From Fimenecus sp045613065 (GTDB lineage Bacteria > Bacillota > Clostridia > Oscillospirales > Acutalibacteraceae), in contig JAZLAH010000054.1 of assembly GCA_045613065.1 (NCBI GenBank), positions 1-56,774 on the forward strand: 56,774 nucleotides of DNA, given 5' to 3'. The notes beneath the pieces were generated by a model. The model was not told where the DNA came from. It did no database searches and saw only the letters and a list, made by a program, of their open reading frames with translations. The position numbers and the translations under genes are program-made. Below are positions 6,758-15,482 of this stretch, piece after piece (the stretch's first letter is position 1; every line of letters begins with the position of its first letter).

Positions 6758-9364
6758 ATGAAGAAAAGATTATTGAAAACACTTTCTGTTTTAATGGTAA
6801 TCACAATTTTTTTCACTTGTACAATAAGCGTCTTTGCTTATAGTGGCAGAATTGACCCTGATATTATTGCCGAAACCTCAAAAACCGCATTAAAAATTGA
6901 GACTGAAGGCATTGTTCTTCTTAAAAATGAAGAAAACATCTTACCTCTTGACGGCAAAAAACTGAACGTTTTTGGTGTTGGTTCAGTTTGTCCTTTCTTT
7001 GGTGGTGCAGGTTCAGGTTGTATTACATCTGAAAATCCGGTAAGCTTTTATAACGCCCTTGACGAAAGAGGCATTGAATATAACTCTGAACTTCGTGCAT
7101 TATATGAAGACGAATGTGGCACAAGTGCAATTCCAACAACAAGTCATCCTGTTGTAAACAATGCGTTGGGACTTATTCTTACAAAGAGTCAGCTTCCTGA
7201 AATGCCTGTTTCACTTCTTACTGACGATATAATGAATAATGCAAAAGCATATTCTGACACAGCTCTTGTTATGATTAGCAGAACAAGTGCAGAGGGTGCT
7301 GACCTTACCGAAGATGTTCTTCGAATCAGTGATGAAGAAAGAGCACTTATTGAAAAACTCAATGCTAATTTTGAAAACATTATTGTTCTCTTCAATATTT
7401 CAAATATCATTGAAATGGGATTTGTTGACGAATATGAAAACATAAAAGCTGCAGCAATAATCTGGATTCCTGGTGAATTTGGGATGCTTTCTGTTGCAGA
7501 TATGCTCAAAGGTGACATAAACCCATCAGGTCGTCTTGCAGACACCGTTGCTTATAGCGTTAATGACCATCCTTCAGGTGTGTGCTTTGGCACAAACGAA
7601 TATGAAGGTGGAGAATATTATGTTGAATATCTTGAAGGTATTTATGTAGGATATCGTTATTTTGAAACATTTGCAAAGGATAAGGTTCAGTATCCATTCG
7701 GTTACGGACTTTCATACACAAGCTTTAGTCAGGAGCTTGTAGGTTATGATATTTCTGACGGTAAAATCACTGCAAATGTAAAAGTAACTAACACAGGCAA
7801 TGTGGCAGGTAAAGAAACTGTTCAGATTTATTATAGTGCACCATATTATAAGGGTGGCATTGAAAAGAGTGCAATCTGTCTCGGTGCTTATGATAAGACA
7901 GACCTTTTAAAACCACAGGAAAGCCAGACTCTTTCTGTAACCTTTGACATTGATGATATGGCTTCATATGACCATAAGAATCATGAAGCATGGGTTCTTG
8001 AAAAGGGTACATATGAAATAATTGTAGGTAAAAATGTAAGAGAACATATTGATACATTCAACTTTGTTCAGGCCGAAGACAAGATTATAAAGACTGATAG
8101 TAAGACAGGCGTTGAAATCACAAATAAATTCGATGATGTTTATAATGATTTCCCTGTTCTTTCCCGTGCCGATTATGAAGGTACATATCCTGTTTTCAGA
8201 GAATTGACTGCAACAGATGAAATCAAGAATGTTGACATAATACCTGAAAAAACAACAGAAGGTACTGCTCCTATTACAGGTGCAGTATATGATGAAACCA
8301 TAATGTTTGAGGATGTTTATGAAAATCCTGAACTTATGGATAAATTCCTTGATCAGCTTACAGTAAACGAAATGGTTATGATGGTTATTGATGGTGGTTA
8401 TGGTACTCGTGGTGTTGAAAGACTTGGTATTCCTAAGACTTGGGATAATGATGCTCCATCAAGTGTTAAAGGACAGAATGGTATCGCTTTTACTGACAGT
8501 GGTACTGCATATCCTTGCGAAGTGGCTGTTGCTTGTACATGGAATGTGGATTTAGCTGAAGAAATGGGTAAATGTGTAGGTATTGAAGCACGTGACATTG
8601 GTACAGACATCTGGTATGCTCCTGGTGTTAACATCCACAGAAACCCTGCAGGTGGAAGAAATTACGAATATTATTCAGAAGACCCTATCCTTTCAGCTAC
8701 AATGGCATCTGCTCTTATTACAGGTTGTTATTCAGAAGGTCTTGTTGTTACAATCAAGCACTTTGTTATGAATGACCAGGAATCTCACAGAGAAGGCGTT
8801 TTCACTTGGGCTGATGAACAGACAATGCGTGAAATCTATCTTAAGGCTTTTGAAATTCCTATTAAGGAATCACCTTGCCTTGGCGTTATGTCTGCATTTA
8901 ACCGTATCGGTACAAACTGGTGTGGCGGTAGCTCTGCACTTCTTAATGACCTCCTTCGTGGTGAGTGGGGCTTTAATGGATTTGTAGTTTCTGACTATTC
9001 ATGGAACTTTACAGGAATTGGATATATGAGTCCTATTATTGCAGTTTACAATGGTAATGATACATTGCTTACAGGTCTTTGGGCAATTAATCTACCATCT
9101 CACGTTATAGCAGTTACAGCACAATATTATGCAGACCCTATAGGCTTTGGTACTGCTCTGCGTGAGGCTTGCAAAAATCTTATTACCGTTAAGATGCACA
9201 CAAAAGCATTTAAAGAGCCTTATGAATATGATGGTTCATTAATGGGTTCACTCCTGAAACCTGAAGAGTGGGTATTTGAAGAACCATACACACTTTCAAA
9301 TATTGAATATCTCCTTAACAATGTACTAAATATAATTATTTTCGTTGTAAGACATATCCTCTAA
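6758..9364 (+). CDS. Secreted GH3 beta-glycosidase with reversed domain order
   Basis: An 868-aa exported enzyme with a clear signal peptide (residues 1-27, ending VFA). The usual GH3 order is inverted. The alpha/beta sandwich (C-terminal) domain comes first (LLKNEENILPL, NPSGRLADT), then a fibronectin-like domain (VTNTGNVAGKETVQIYY), and only then the TIM-barrel with KHFVMNDQE and the nucleophile Asp746 in VVSDY. The same order is known from the Ruminococcus albus and Butyrivibrio fibrisolvens beta-glucosidases. A beta-glucosidase is most likely, but GH3 also holds xylosidases and others. The C-terminus ends in a hydrophobic stretch. It is expressed from its own promoter with a candidate cre site. 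Confidence 0.9.
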   Translation: MKKRLLKTLSVLMVITIFFTCTISVFAYSGRIDPDIIAETSKTALKIETEGIVLLKNEENILPLDGKKLNVFGVGSVCPFFGGAGSGCITSENPVSFYNALDERGIEYNSELRALYEDECGTSAIPTTSHPVVNNALGLILTKSQLPEMPVSLLTDDIMNNAKAYSDTALVMISRTSAEGADLTEDVLRISDEERALIEKLNANFENIIVLFNISNIIEMGFVDEYENIKAAAIIWIPGEFGMLSVADMLKGDINPSGRLADTVAYSVNDHPSGVCFGTNEYEGGEYYVEYLEGIYVGYRYFETFAKDKVQYPFGYGLSYTSFSQELVGYDISDGKITANVKVTNTGNVAGKETVQIYYSAPYYKGGIEKSAICLGAYDKTDLLKPQESQTLSVTFDIDDMASYDHKNHEAWVLEKGTYEIIVGKNVREHIDTFNFVQAEDKIIKTDSKTGVEITNKFDDVYNDFPVLSRADYEGTYPVFRELTATDEIKNVDIIPEKTTEGTAPITGAVYDETIMFEDVYENPELMDKFLDQLTVNEMVMMVIDGGYGTRGVERLGIPKTWDNDAPSSVKGQNGIAFTDSGTAYPCEVAVACTWNVDLAEEMGKCVGIEARDIGTDIWYAPGVNIHRNPAGGRNYEYYSEDPILSATMASALITGCYSEGLVVTIKHFVMNDQESHREGVFTWADEQTMREIYLKAFEIPIKESPCLGVMSAFNRIGTNWCGGSSALLNDLLRGEWGFNGFVVSDYSWNFTGIGYMSPIIAVYNGNDTLLTGLWAINLPSHVIAVTAQYYADPIGFGTALREACKNLITVKMHTKAFKEPYEYDGSLMGSLLKPEEWVFEEPYTLSNIEYLLNNVLNIIIFVVRHIL

Positions 9365-9375
9365 TAAAAAAACTG

Positions 9376-9408
9376 ATGCTCGGCAGTTTTGTCGGGCATT
9401 TCCTTTAC
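9376..9408 (+). terminator. Weak intrinsic terminator after GH3
   Basis: A 7-bp stem (9376-9382 with 9393-9399, one G-U) is followed by an interrupted T run. It is plausible but imperfect. The -35 of the next gene begins inside the T run. Confidence 0.45.
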
Positions 9409-9432
9409 TTTTATAGAAATATATGATATTAT
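9404..9432 (+). promoter_or_regulatory. Promoter of the GH2 gene at 9449
   Basis: TTTACT (9404-9409) and TATTAT (9427-9432) with a 17-nt spacer, ending 16 nt before the chosen ATG. This close spacing supports the start at 9449 rather than at 9389, which lies upstream of the promoter. Confidence 0.65.
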
Positions 9433-9448
9433 CAGCTTGGTGATTTTT

Positions 9449-11197
9449 ATGAATATTAAAATGGCAAAACATTCAAATCCACAGTTCCAGAGAGAGAATT
9501 TCCAGAACCTTGACGGAAAATGGGATTTTGGATTTCAGAAAGCAAAATTCGGCTTTAAATTTTCAACTGATGAAAAAAGAGCAGTTGAAATAAGAGATAA
9601 AAAGACTTACACACATAAAATCAATGTGCCTTTCTGTGTTGAAAGTGAACTTTCAGGAATACAGTACAAGGATTTTATTAATATGGTGTGGTATAGAAGA
9701 ACTACTCTCATTAAAAAAGATGGTAATAGAGTTTTTCTTTGCCTTGGTGCTGCTGATCATTTGACAACTGTTCTTGTAAACGGAGAACTTGCAGGTCGTC
9801 ATAAGGGTGGTTACACATCATTTAAGTTTGATATTACTGACCTCATTGTTGACGGTGAAAACGAGATTTTTGTACTTTGTGAAGACGACGTTAAAAATCC
9901 ATTCGTAATCCGTGGTAAGCAGAGTGAATGGAAAAAGAGTCACGCTTGTGACTACACTCGTACAACAGGTATATGGCAATCAGTTTACATTGAATATGTG
10001 CCTGAAAATTATGTGAAGAACTTTAAAATTTATCCTGACCACAAAAATGGTCTTGTTACAATCAACTTTGACCTTAAGGGTAAAGAGAATCTTGTCTGTG
10101 AAGCATTTTATGATGGTAATAGTGTTGGTAAAACAGTCATTGAAAATGCTTGTGATAACGAAGTATTACAGATTAAATTAGATGAAACTCACCTTTGGGA
10201 AGTTGGTAATGGTCGTATTTATGACCTTGAAATCACATATGGTGAAGATAAAGTTAAGTCTTATTTTGGTCTTCGTAATGTTCGTCTTGACGGATATAAA
10301 TTCCTTATTAATGAAAAGAGCGTTTTCCAGCGTCTTGTCCTTGACCAAGGGTTTTATAAAAAAGGTATTTATACAGCACCTTGTGATGAAGATTTAATTA
10401 AAGACATTACTCTTTCAATGGAGCTGGGGTTTAACGGAGCAAGACTTCACCAAAAAGTATTTGACCCTAAATTCCTTTATTATGCTGATCAATTAGGATA
10501 TCTCGTATGGGGTGAATACGCTAACTGGGGACTTGATTACTCAAATCCAAAAAGCGTTGATGTTTTCTTAAATGAGTGGAAAGAAGCAGTTGAACGAGAC
10601 TTTAATCATCCTTCGATTATCGGCTGGTGTCCATTCAACGAAACATGGGACTATAAAAAGAGAAAGCAGTATGACCCATTACTTGCAACAGTTTATGACT
10701 TTACAAAGGCTGTTGACTCCACTCGTCCTTGCATTGACACAAGTGGTAACTATCACGTTAAAACTGATATTTATGACCTACACGATTACAGCTATGATGT
10801 TGAATTTTTCAAAAATAACTACGATAGGTTTATGACAGAAAATTACCTTTATGAGCACGTTTTAGTTGACAATCCGGGTCGTCAGACATATGGTGGTGAA
10901 CCTGTATTTATCAGTGAATACGGTGGAATCAAATGGGTTAGTGACGAGTCAATCAAATCATGGGGCTATGGTGAGGACGTTAAGACTCCTGAAGAATTTG
11001 CCGATAGATATGTGGGGCTTACTGATGCAATTGTAAGCAACTACAAGATGTTCGGTTTCTGCTATACTCAGCTTTATGATATTGAACAGGAACAGAATGG
11101 CCTTTACACTTATGACAGAGAAAAGAAATTTGACGAAAAGATTTATGACAGAATAAGAGCAATTAATACCAAGGTTGCTTCTATTGAGAAAGAATAA
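9449..11197 (+). CDS. Glycoside hydrolase family 2 enzyme (cytoplasmic)
   Basis: A 582-aa enzyme without a signal peptide. It has the GH2 layout: jelly-roll (LDGKWDFGFQ, YRRTTLIKKDG), immunoglobulin-like domain, then a TIM barrel. The general acid/base Glu398 is in FNETWDY, preceded by the family block HPSIIGWC. The nucleophile Glu490 is in ISEYGG. The specificity (galactosidase, glucuronidase, mannosidase and so on) cannot be read. The open frame starts at 9389, but the first 20 codons are upstream of or inside the promoter, and the protein starting MNIKMAKH fits the family. It overlaps the methyltransferase start by 1 nt (TAATG), so the two are coupled. Confidence 0.88.
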   Translation: MNIKMAKHSNPQFQRENFQNLDGKWDFGFQKAKFGFKFSTDEKRAVEIRDKKTYTHKINVPFCVESELSGIQYKDFINMVWYRRTTLIKKDGNRVFLCLGAADHLTTVLVNGELAGRHKGGYTSFKFDITDLIVDGENEIFVLCEDDVKNPFVIRGKQSEWKKSHACDYTRTTGIWQSVYIEYVPENYVKNFKIYPDHKNGLVTINFDLKGKENLVCEAFYDGNSVGKTVIENACDNEVLQIKLDETHLWEVGNGRIYDLEITYGEDKVKSYFGLRNVRLDGYKFLINEKSVFQRLVLDQGFYKKGIYTAPCDEDLIKDITLSMELGFNGARLHQKVFDPKFLYYADQLGYLVWGEYANWGLDYSNPKSVDVFLNEWKEAVERDFNHPSIIGWCPFNETWDYKKRKQYDPLLATVYDFTKAVDSTRPCIDTSGNYHVKTDIYDLHDYSYDVEFFKNNYDRFMTENYLYEHVLVDNPGRQTYGGEPVFISEYGGIKWVSDESIKSWGYGEDVKTPEEFADRYVGLTDAIVSNYKMFGFCYTQLYDIEQEQNGLYTYDREKKFDEKIYDRIRAINTKVASIEKE

Positions 11198-11775
11198 TGA
11201 ACAAAGATACAATAAAAGAATTTTTTAATGGTTTTGCTTCTCTTTGGGATAGTGAGCCAATTGCTGACAGAGAAATCATAAACACAATTTTAGACAATGC
11301 AGAGGTAAAAGATAACATAGATATACTTGATATCGGTTGTGGTACAGGTGTTATGTTTCCTTTTTATCTTGAAAGAAACGTGAATAGCATTACTGCAGTT
11401 GACCTATCTCCTGAAATGGTAAAAATTGCAAAGTCTAAATTTCCACAAGTAGATGTAATCTGTGGTGATGCTGAAAATATAACATTTGAAAAGCAATTTG
11501 ATATGATTATGATTTATAATGCGTTTCCTCATTTTCCAAACCCTGAATTGCTTATTGACAATCTTTCAAAAGTCTTAAAAATAGGTGGTAGAATCAGTAT
11601 TGCTCACGGATTAAGCAAAAAAGAACTTGATGAAATCCATATGAAATCGGCAGGTAAAGTTTCGAACATTTTGCCTGAATGTGATGAGTTAGCAGAAGTG
11701 CTTCAACCATATTTCAATGTGGATATTATGATTTCAAACAATAAAATGTATCAGGTAACAGGTACTAAAAAATAA
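11197..11775 (+). CDS. Class I SAM-dependent methyltransferase
   Basis: A 192-aa cytoplasmic enzyme with the Methyltransf_11/25 fold. The SAM-binding motif I is LDIGCGTGV (about residues 47-55), motif II is AVDLSPEMV, and the loop VLKIGGRISIAHG follows. No domain defines the substrate. It is coupled to the GH2 gene upstream (TAATG overlap) and followed after 10 nt by the aldo/keto reductase, so the three probably share a transcript. A link between methylation and glycan breakdown is not evident, and it may simply be a passenger in the operon. Confidence 0.85.
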   Translation: MNKDTIKEFFNGFASLWDSEPIADREIINTILDNAEVKDNIDILDIGCGTGVMFPFYLERNVNSITAVDLSPEMVKIAKSKFPQVDVICGDAENITFEKQFDMIMIYNAFPHFPNPELLIDNLSKVLKIGGRISIAHGLSKKELDEIHMKSAGKVSNILPECDELAEVLQPYFNVDIMISNNKMYQVTGTKK

Positions 11776-11785
11776 GGAGTTACTT

Positions 11786-12904
11786 ATGAACAACTATTTT
11801 CCTGAAGTAAAAAAGAATTTTGGCTTTGGTTGTATGCGACTTCCTCGTAAAGGTCCGCTTATTGATATTGAACAGTCAAAAAAGATGATTGACACTTTTT
11901 TAGAGGCTGGTTTTAACTATTTTGATACAGCTCACGGATATATGGAAATGAGAAATGAGGCTACTCTCAAAAAATGTCTTACTTCTCGACACTCAAGAGA
12001 TAGCTATATTCTTGCTGACAAATTATCTGATGGATTTTTCAAGAAAGAAAGTCAAATCCGACCTCTTTTTGAAAAACAGTTGAAAAATTGTGGCGTTGAA
12101 TATTTTGACTTTTATTTAATGCACGCACAAAATGCCTCAAACTTTGAAAAATACAAGAAATGTAGAGCATATGAAACGGCATTTGACCTGAAAAAAGAAG
12201 GTAAAATTCGTCACGTTGGGCTTTCATTCCATGATAAAGCAGATGTGCTTGACCAGATTCTTACAGAATACCCTGATGTTGAGTTTGTACAGATTCAATT
12301 CAACTATCTCGACTACAATGACGAGTCAGTTGAAGGTAGAAAATGCTATGAGGTATGTCGTAAACATAACAAACCAATTATCGTTATGGAGCCGGTTAAA
12401 GGAGGTAGTCTTGTAAAACTTCCTGATGAGGCTAAAAAAGTTCTCGACGACCTTAATGGTGGTTCTCCAGCAAGTTATGCAATACGTTTCACTGCAAGTT
12501 TTGATGGTATCTTTATGGTGCTTTCAGGTATGAGTGATATGGACCAGATGAATGATAATATCAGTTTTATGAAAGACTTTGTTCCATTTGATGAAAAGGA
12601 ATATGAAGCAGTTAATAAGGTTTGTCAGATTATGAATGCGCAACACCTTATCCCTTGTACTGCTTGTCGATATTGTGTTGACGGTTGTCCTAAAAACATT
12701 CCTATTCCTGAAATATTTGCTTGTATGAATGATAGAAAACAGTTCAAAGACTGGAATGCAGAATATTATTATGAAGATGTTCATACTGCAGGAAAAGGTA
12801 AAGCTTCTGACTGTATTGAATGCGGATTATGTGAAAAAGCTTGTCCACAACATCTTGAAATCAGAAAATTACTTAAAGATGTAGCAAAAGAGTTCGGCAA
12901 ATAA
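11786..12904 (+). CDS. Aldo/keto reductase with C-terminal 4Fe-4S domain
   Basis: A 372-aa protein. The N-terminal aldo/keto reductase TIM barrel shows the catalytic tetrad regions FDTAHGY, YILADK and YLMHAQ. A C-terminal ferredoxin-like extension has two cysteine clusters, CTACRYCVDGCP and CIECGLCEKACP. This architecture is common in anaerobes and is often annotated as a predicted oxidoreductase of the aldo/keto family. Substrate and electron partner are unknown. The ribosome site AAGGAG lies 8 nt before the ATG. It is the last gene of the GH2-methyltransferase-AKR transcript, which ends at a strong bidirectional terminator. Confidence 0.9.
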   Translation: MNNYFPEVKKNFGFGCMRLPRKGPLIDIEQSKKMIDTFLEAGFNYFDTAHGYMEMRNEATLKKCLTSRHSRDSYILADKLSDGFFKKESQIRPLFEKQLKNCGVEYFDFYLMHAQNASNFEKYKKCRAYETAFDLKKEGKIRHVGLSFHDKADVLDQILTEYPDVEFVQIQFNYLDYNDESVEGRKCYEVCRKHNKPIIVMEPVKGGSLVKLPDEAKKVLDDLNGGSPASYAIRFTASFDGIFMVLSGMSDMDQMNDNISFMKDFVPFDEKEYEAVNKVCQIMNAQHLIPCTACRYCVDGCPKNIPIPEIFACMNDRKQFKDWNAEYYYEDVHTAGKGKASDCIECGLCEKACPQHLEIRKLLKDVAKEFGK

Positions 12905-12921
12905 GTAAAATAGATAATAAA

Positions 12922-12955
12922 AAGAGAAGTCACTAACAATGACTTCTCTTTTTTA
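12922..12955. terminator. Bidirectional terminator between convergent genes
   Basis: A perfect 11-bp stem (12922-12932 with 12940-12950) with A and T runs on both sides. It can end both the aldo/keto reductase transcript (+) and the fucose operon (-). Confidence 0.9.
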
Positions 12956-12963
12956 TGCACTAA

Positions 12964-14328
12964 TTAATTTTTACTGAATGAGTTTTTGATTAACTCTCTT
13001 GCTTTTGTTAAGTCGAGTTCTTTATCAAGATACATTAACTGTACCATAATATTTCCAGCTGCAGTAGCCTCAACAGGACCTGCAATTACTTTTTTACCTG
13101 TAATTTTTTCAGTAAGAGAGTTAAGGTAAGTGTCCCTACATCCACCACCAACAATGTTAATAACATCAATTTTCTTATTGCTTATTTCTTCAATAACTTT
13201 TACAGCATCATCATAAGCCTTTGCAAGAGAATGATAAACACAGTTAATAACATCACCGATTGGTAATTCAGGTTTACTCAAGTAATTTCTGATTGCTTCA
13301 ATCATACTTTCAGGAGCTAAAAAGTCCTCAGCATTAGGATTGACCGTTTCAGTGAAATCACTTTCCATTGCCATCTTCATCATTTCGTCATATGTGTATT
13401 TTTTATCAAGATTTTTACGAATACTCTGTAAAAGCCACATACCCATAATATTTTCAAGGAAACGATAGCGATGCTCAATTCCACCTTCGTTTGTAAAGCC
13501 TGAATTCATAGCTTTTTCACAAGTAACAGGCTGTGAATTCTCAGTACCGATAAGGCTCCATGTACCTGATGAGATGTAAATTCCATTATCACCAACTGAA
13601 CAGGATGCCACAGCAGATGCAGTATCATGAGAAGCACAGAGAATAACAGTAGTGTCAAATCCAACTTCTGATTTTACTTCTTCACTTAAATTGCCAATAA
13701 CAGTTCCAGGAAGTGAGAGGGGAGTGAAGATTTTAGAATCAATACCTAATTTGTTAAGGATTTCTTCATCTCGTTCATATGTACTTGTGTTTACAAGCCC
13801 ACCTGTTGTTGCAAGAGTGTATTCGTTTCGGATATTTCCTGTAAGCTTAAATGAGAAATATTCAGGCATCATAAGGAAGTATTCAGCATTTTCCAGCTTT
13901 CCTGATTTTTTGTCGCAATAAAGCTGATAAATTGAATTGTAATTCGTTGCTTGAATACCTGTTCGTTCATATAACTCTTTACGAGGAATTATATTGTCGA
14001 TTTCTTCAGGGATACCAAGTGTTCTGTTGTCACGGTATGAAACAGCAGGTAAAATCTCCTTCTTATCCTTGTCAAGAAGCACATAGTCAACGCCCCATGT
14101 GTCAATAGCAACTGTTTCAGGTACAATTCCTCTTTTGTGACACTCTTTAAGTCCATTTTTGATTTCTGTAAAGAGTTTATCAATGTCCCAACAAAGAGTA
14201 CCATCAATATCAACTATTCCATTTTCAAATCGATATATTTCCTGAAGCTGTAATTTGCCGTTTTCAACATATCCGAGAATATGACGACCACTTGAAGCTC
14301 CCATATCAATAGCTAAACAATATTTCAT
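12964..14328 (-). CDS. FGGY sugar kinase, rhamnulokinase-like, in the L-fuculokinase position
   Basis: A 454-aa cytoplasmic kinase that would phosphorylate L-fuculose to L-fuculose 1-phosphate. By sequence it is RhaB-like (rhamnulokinase): DMGASSGR near the N-terminus, IDTWGVDYVLLD, GIYISSGTWSL, and IVGGGCRDTYLN with KVIAGPVEA near the C-terminus. It is the last gene of fucI-fucA-fucU, 2 nt after fucU. The pathway otherwise lacks a kinase, so fuculose is the likely substrate. In Firmicutes RhaB-type kinases often fill the FucK role. Dual use for rhamnulose is possible, but no rhamnose isomerase is seen here. Confidence 0.87.
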   Translation of the reverse strand: MKYCLAIDMGASSGRHILGYVENGKLQLQEIYRFENGIVDIDGTLCWDIDKLFTEIKNGLKECHKRGIVPETVAIDTWGVDYVLLDKDKKEILPAVSYRDNRTLGIPEEIDNIIPRKELYERTGIQATNYNSIYQLYCDKKSGKLENAEYFLMMPEYFSFKLTGNIRNEYTLATTGGLVNTSTYERDEEILNKLGIDSKIFTPLSLPGTVIGNLSEEVKSEVGFDTTVILCASHDTASAVASCSVGDNGIYISSGTWSLIGTENSQPVTCEKAMNSGFTNEGGIEHRYRFLENIMGMWLLQSIRKNLDKKYTYDEMMKMAMESDFTETVNPNAEDFLAPESMIEAIRNYLSKPELPIGDVINCVYHSLAKAYDDAVKVIEEISNKKIDVINIVGGGCRDTYLNSLTEKITGKKVIAGPVEATAAGNIMVQLMYLDKELDLTKARELIKNSFSKN

Positions 14329-14330
14329 AA

Positions 14331-14765
14331 TTATATAACACCTTTTTGTAAAATAAGGTTAGCATAAAGTGCTGATTCACCTGTTGCAATAATTGCATAG
14401 CAGTTTTTAGCCTGTTCATAGAACTCAAATCGTTCATATTCACCGAAAGCATCAGCACCTCTGTTATCGTGTTTTGCAACGATTTCCTTGTATTCATCCC
14501 AAATTGGAGTTTCCACAGTGTCACCAGCCATAACCTGCATAAGACAAACAGGTGAGTCAACATAAGTATCAAGTGGAAATACTGTAAGAATAGCATCAAG
14601 GAGGTCAGTAGCCTTGTGTCCGTCAGCACGGATTACGATTGCATTTTTACCCATACTTTCAGCAGGGAAATTAGCATCAGCAATAACAATTCTGTCACTA
14701 TGTCCCATTTCACAAAGAACTTTAAGCAATTCAGGTGATAAGATTTTTGGTATATTTTTAAGCAT
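14331..14765 (-). CDS. fucU: L-fucose mutarotase
   Basis: A 144-aa protein of the RbsD/FucU family that interconverts alpha- and beta-L-fucose so that the isomerase receives its preferred anomer. The N-terminus LSPELLKVLCEMGHSD carries the conserved catalytic His of the family. ADANFPAES and DSPVCLMQV are the other conserved blocks. The length matches FucU. It starts 1 nt inside the fucA stop codon (TAATG) and ends 2 nt before the kinase, so it is within a tight operon. Confidence 0.94.
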   Translation of the reverse strand: MLKNIPKILSPELLKVLCEMGHSDRIVIADANFPAESMGKNAIVIRADGHKATDLLDAILTVFPLDTYVDSPVCLMQVMAGDTVETPIWDEYKEIVAKHDNRGADAFGEYERFEFYEQAKNCYAIIATGESALYANLILQKGVI

Positions 14766-15463
14766 TAGTCATCATCCCTATTGTAGTGTTTATATCCAGG
14801 ATGTTTACCTGTAACACCGTAATAATTTTCTCTTAAATATAAGAGTTTATCTATTTTTGGTTTTGGAATTTCCTGTGCACCACCTAAAAGATGTGCAGTA
14901 AGTGAAATTTTTGCAAACAATTCAAGAGTTTCCATTCTGTAATATGCAGTAATCAAGTCGCATCCTACTGCTAAAGCACCATGGTTCTGTAAAAGCATAA
15001 CATCATGATTAGGAAGGTATGGTGCAATAGCCTCAGGTACTTCGGTTGTACTTGGTGTACCATAAGGAGTCAACGGAATTGAACCAATTGCAATAACTGT
15101 TTCAATCATTGAATATTCATCAAGACTCTTTCCTGCAACTGCATATCCTGTTGCTGTTGGTGGGTGTGCGTGTACAACTGCACCTACATCTTCACGTTCT
15201 TTATAGCAACGGAGATGCATTTTGATTTCACTTGATGGTTTGTATGGTGCACCTTCAAGTACTTCACCATCAGCATTTATAACAACAAGCTTTTCAGGTG
15301 TAATAAAGCTTTTGCTGATACCTGTTGGTGTAGCCATAAAGTTGCCGTCAGGCAATTTTACAGAAACATTACCATCATTTGCAGCAACCCAACCGAGTTG
15401 CCACATTTTATGACAGACATCACATATCTGCTCACGAATTTCCATATATGATAAATTTTCCAT
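14765..15463 (-). CDS. fucA: L-fuculose-1-phosphate aldolase (class II)
   Basis: A 232-aa zinc-dependent aldolase that splits L-fuculose 1-phosphate into DHAP and L-lactaldehyde. The expected Zn and catalytic residues are all present: Glu79 (PSSEIKMH), His98 and His100 (HAHPPTATG) and His161 (LLQNHGALAVG). The phosphate-binding GNVSV segment is near residue 31. It is preceded by fucI (19 nt) and overlaps fucU by 1 nt. The enzymes of this family tolerate other 1-phospho-ketoses, which matters for the MTA/5'-deoxyadenosine idea listed among the findings. Confidence 0.94.
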   Translation of the reverse strand: MENLSYMEIREQICDVCHKMWQLGWVAANDGNVSVKLPDGNFMATPTGISKSFITPEKLVVINADGEVLEGAPYKPSSEIKMHLRCYKEREDVGAVVHAHPPTATGYAVAGKSLDEYSMIETVIAIGSIPLTPYGTPSTTEVPEAIAPYLPNHDVMLLQNHGALAVGCDLITAYYRMETLELFAKISLTAHLLGGAQEIPKPKIDKLLYLRENYYGVTGKHPGYKHYNRDDD

Positions 15464-15482
15464 TGTGTGTATTGCTCCTTAA

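Noticed and set aside
9389..9448. N-terminal 20-residue extension (hydrophobic) of the GH2 enzyme as a signal peptide
   Set aside because: It has no positive N-terminus or cleavage site, and the promoter -10 (9427-9432) lies inside it. Translation should start at 9449.
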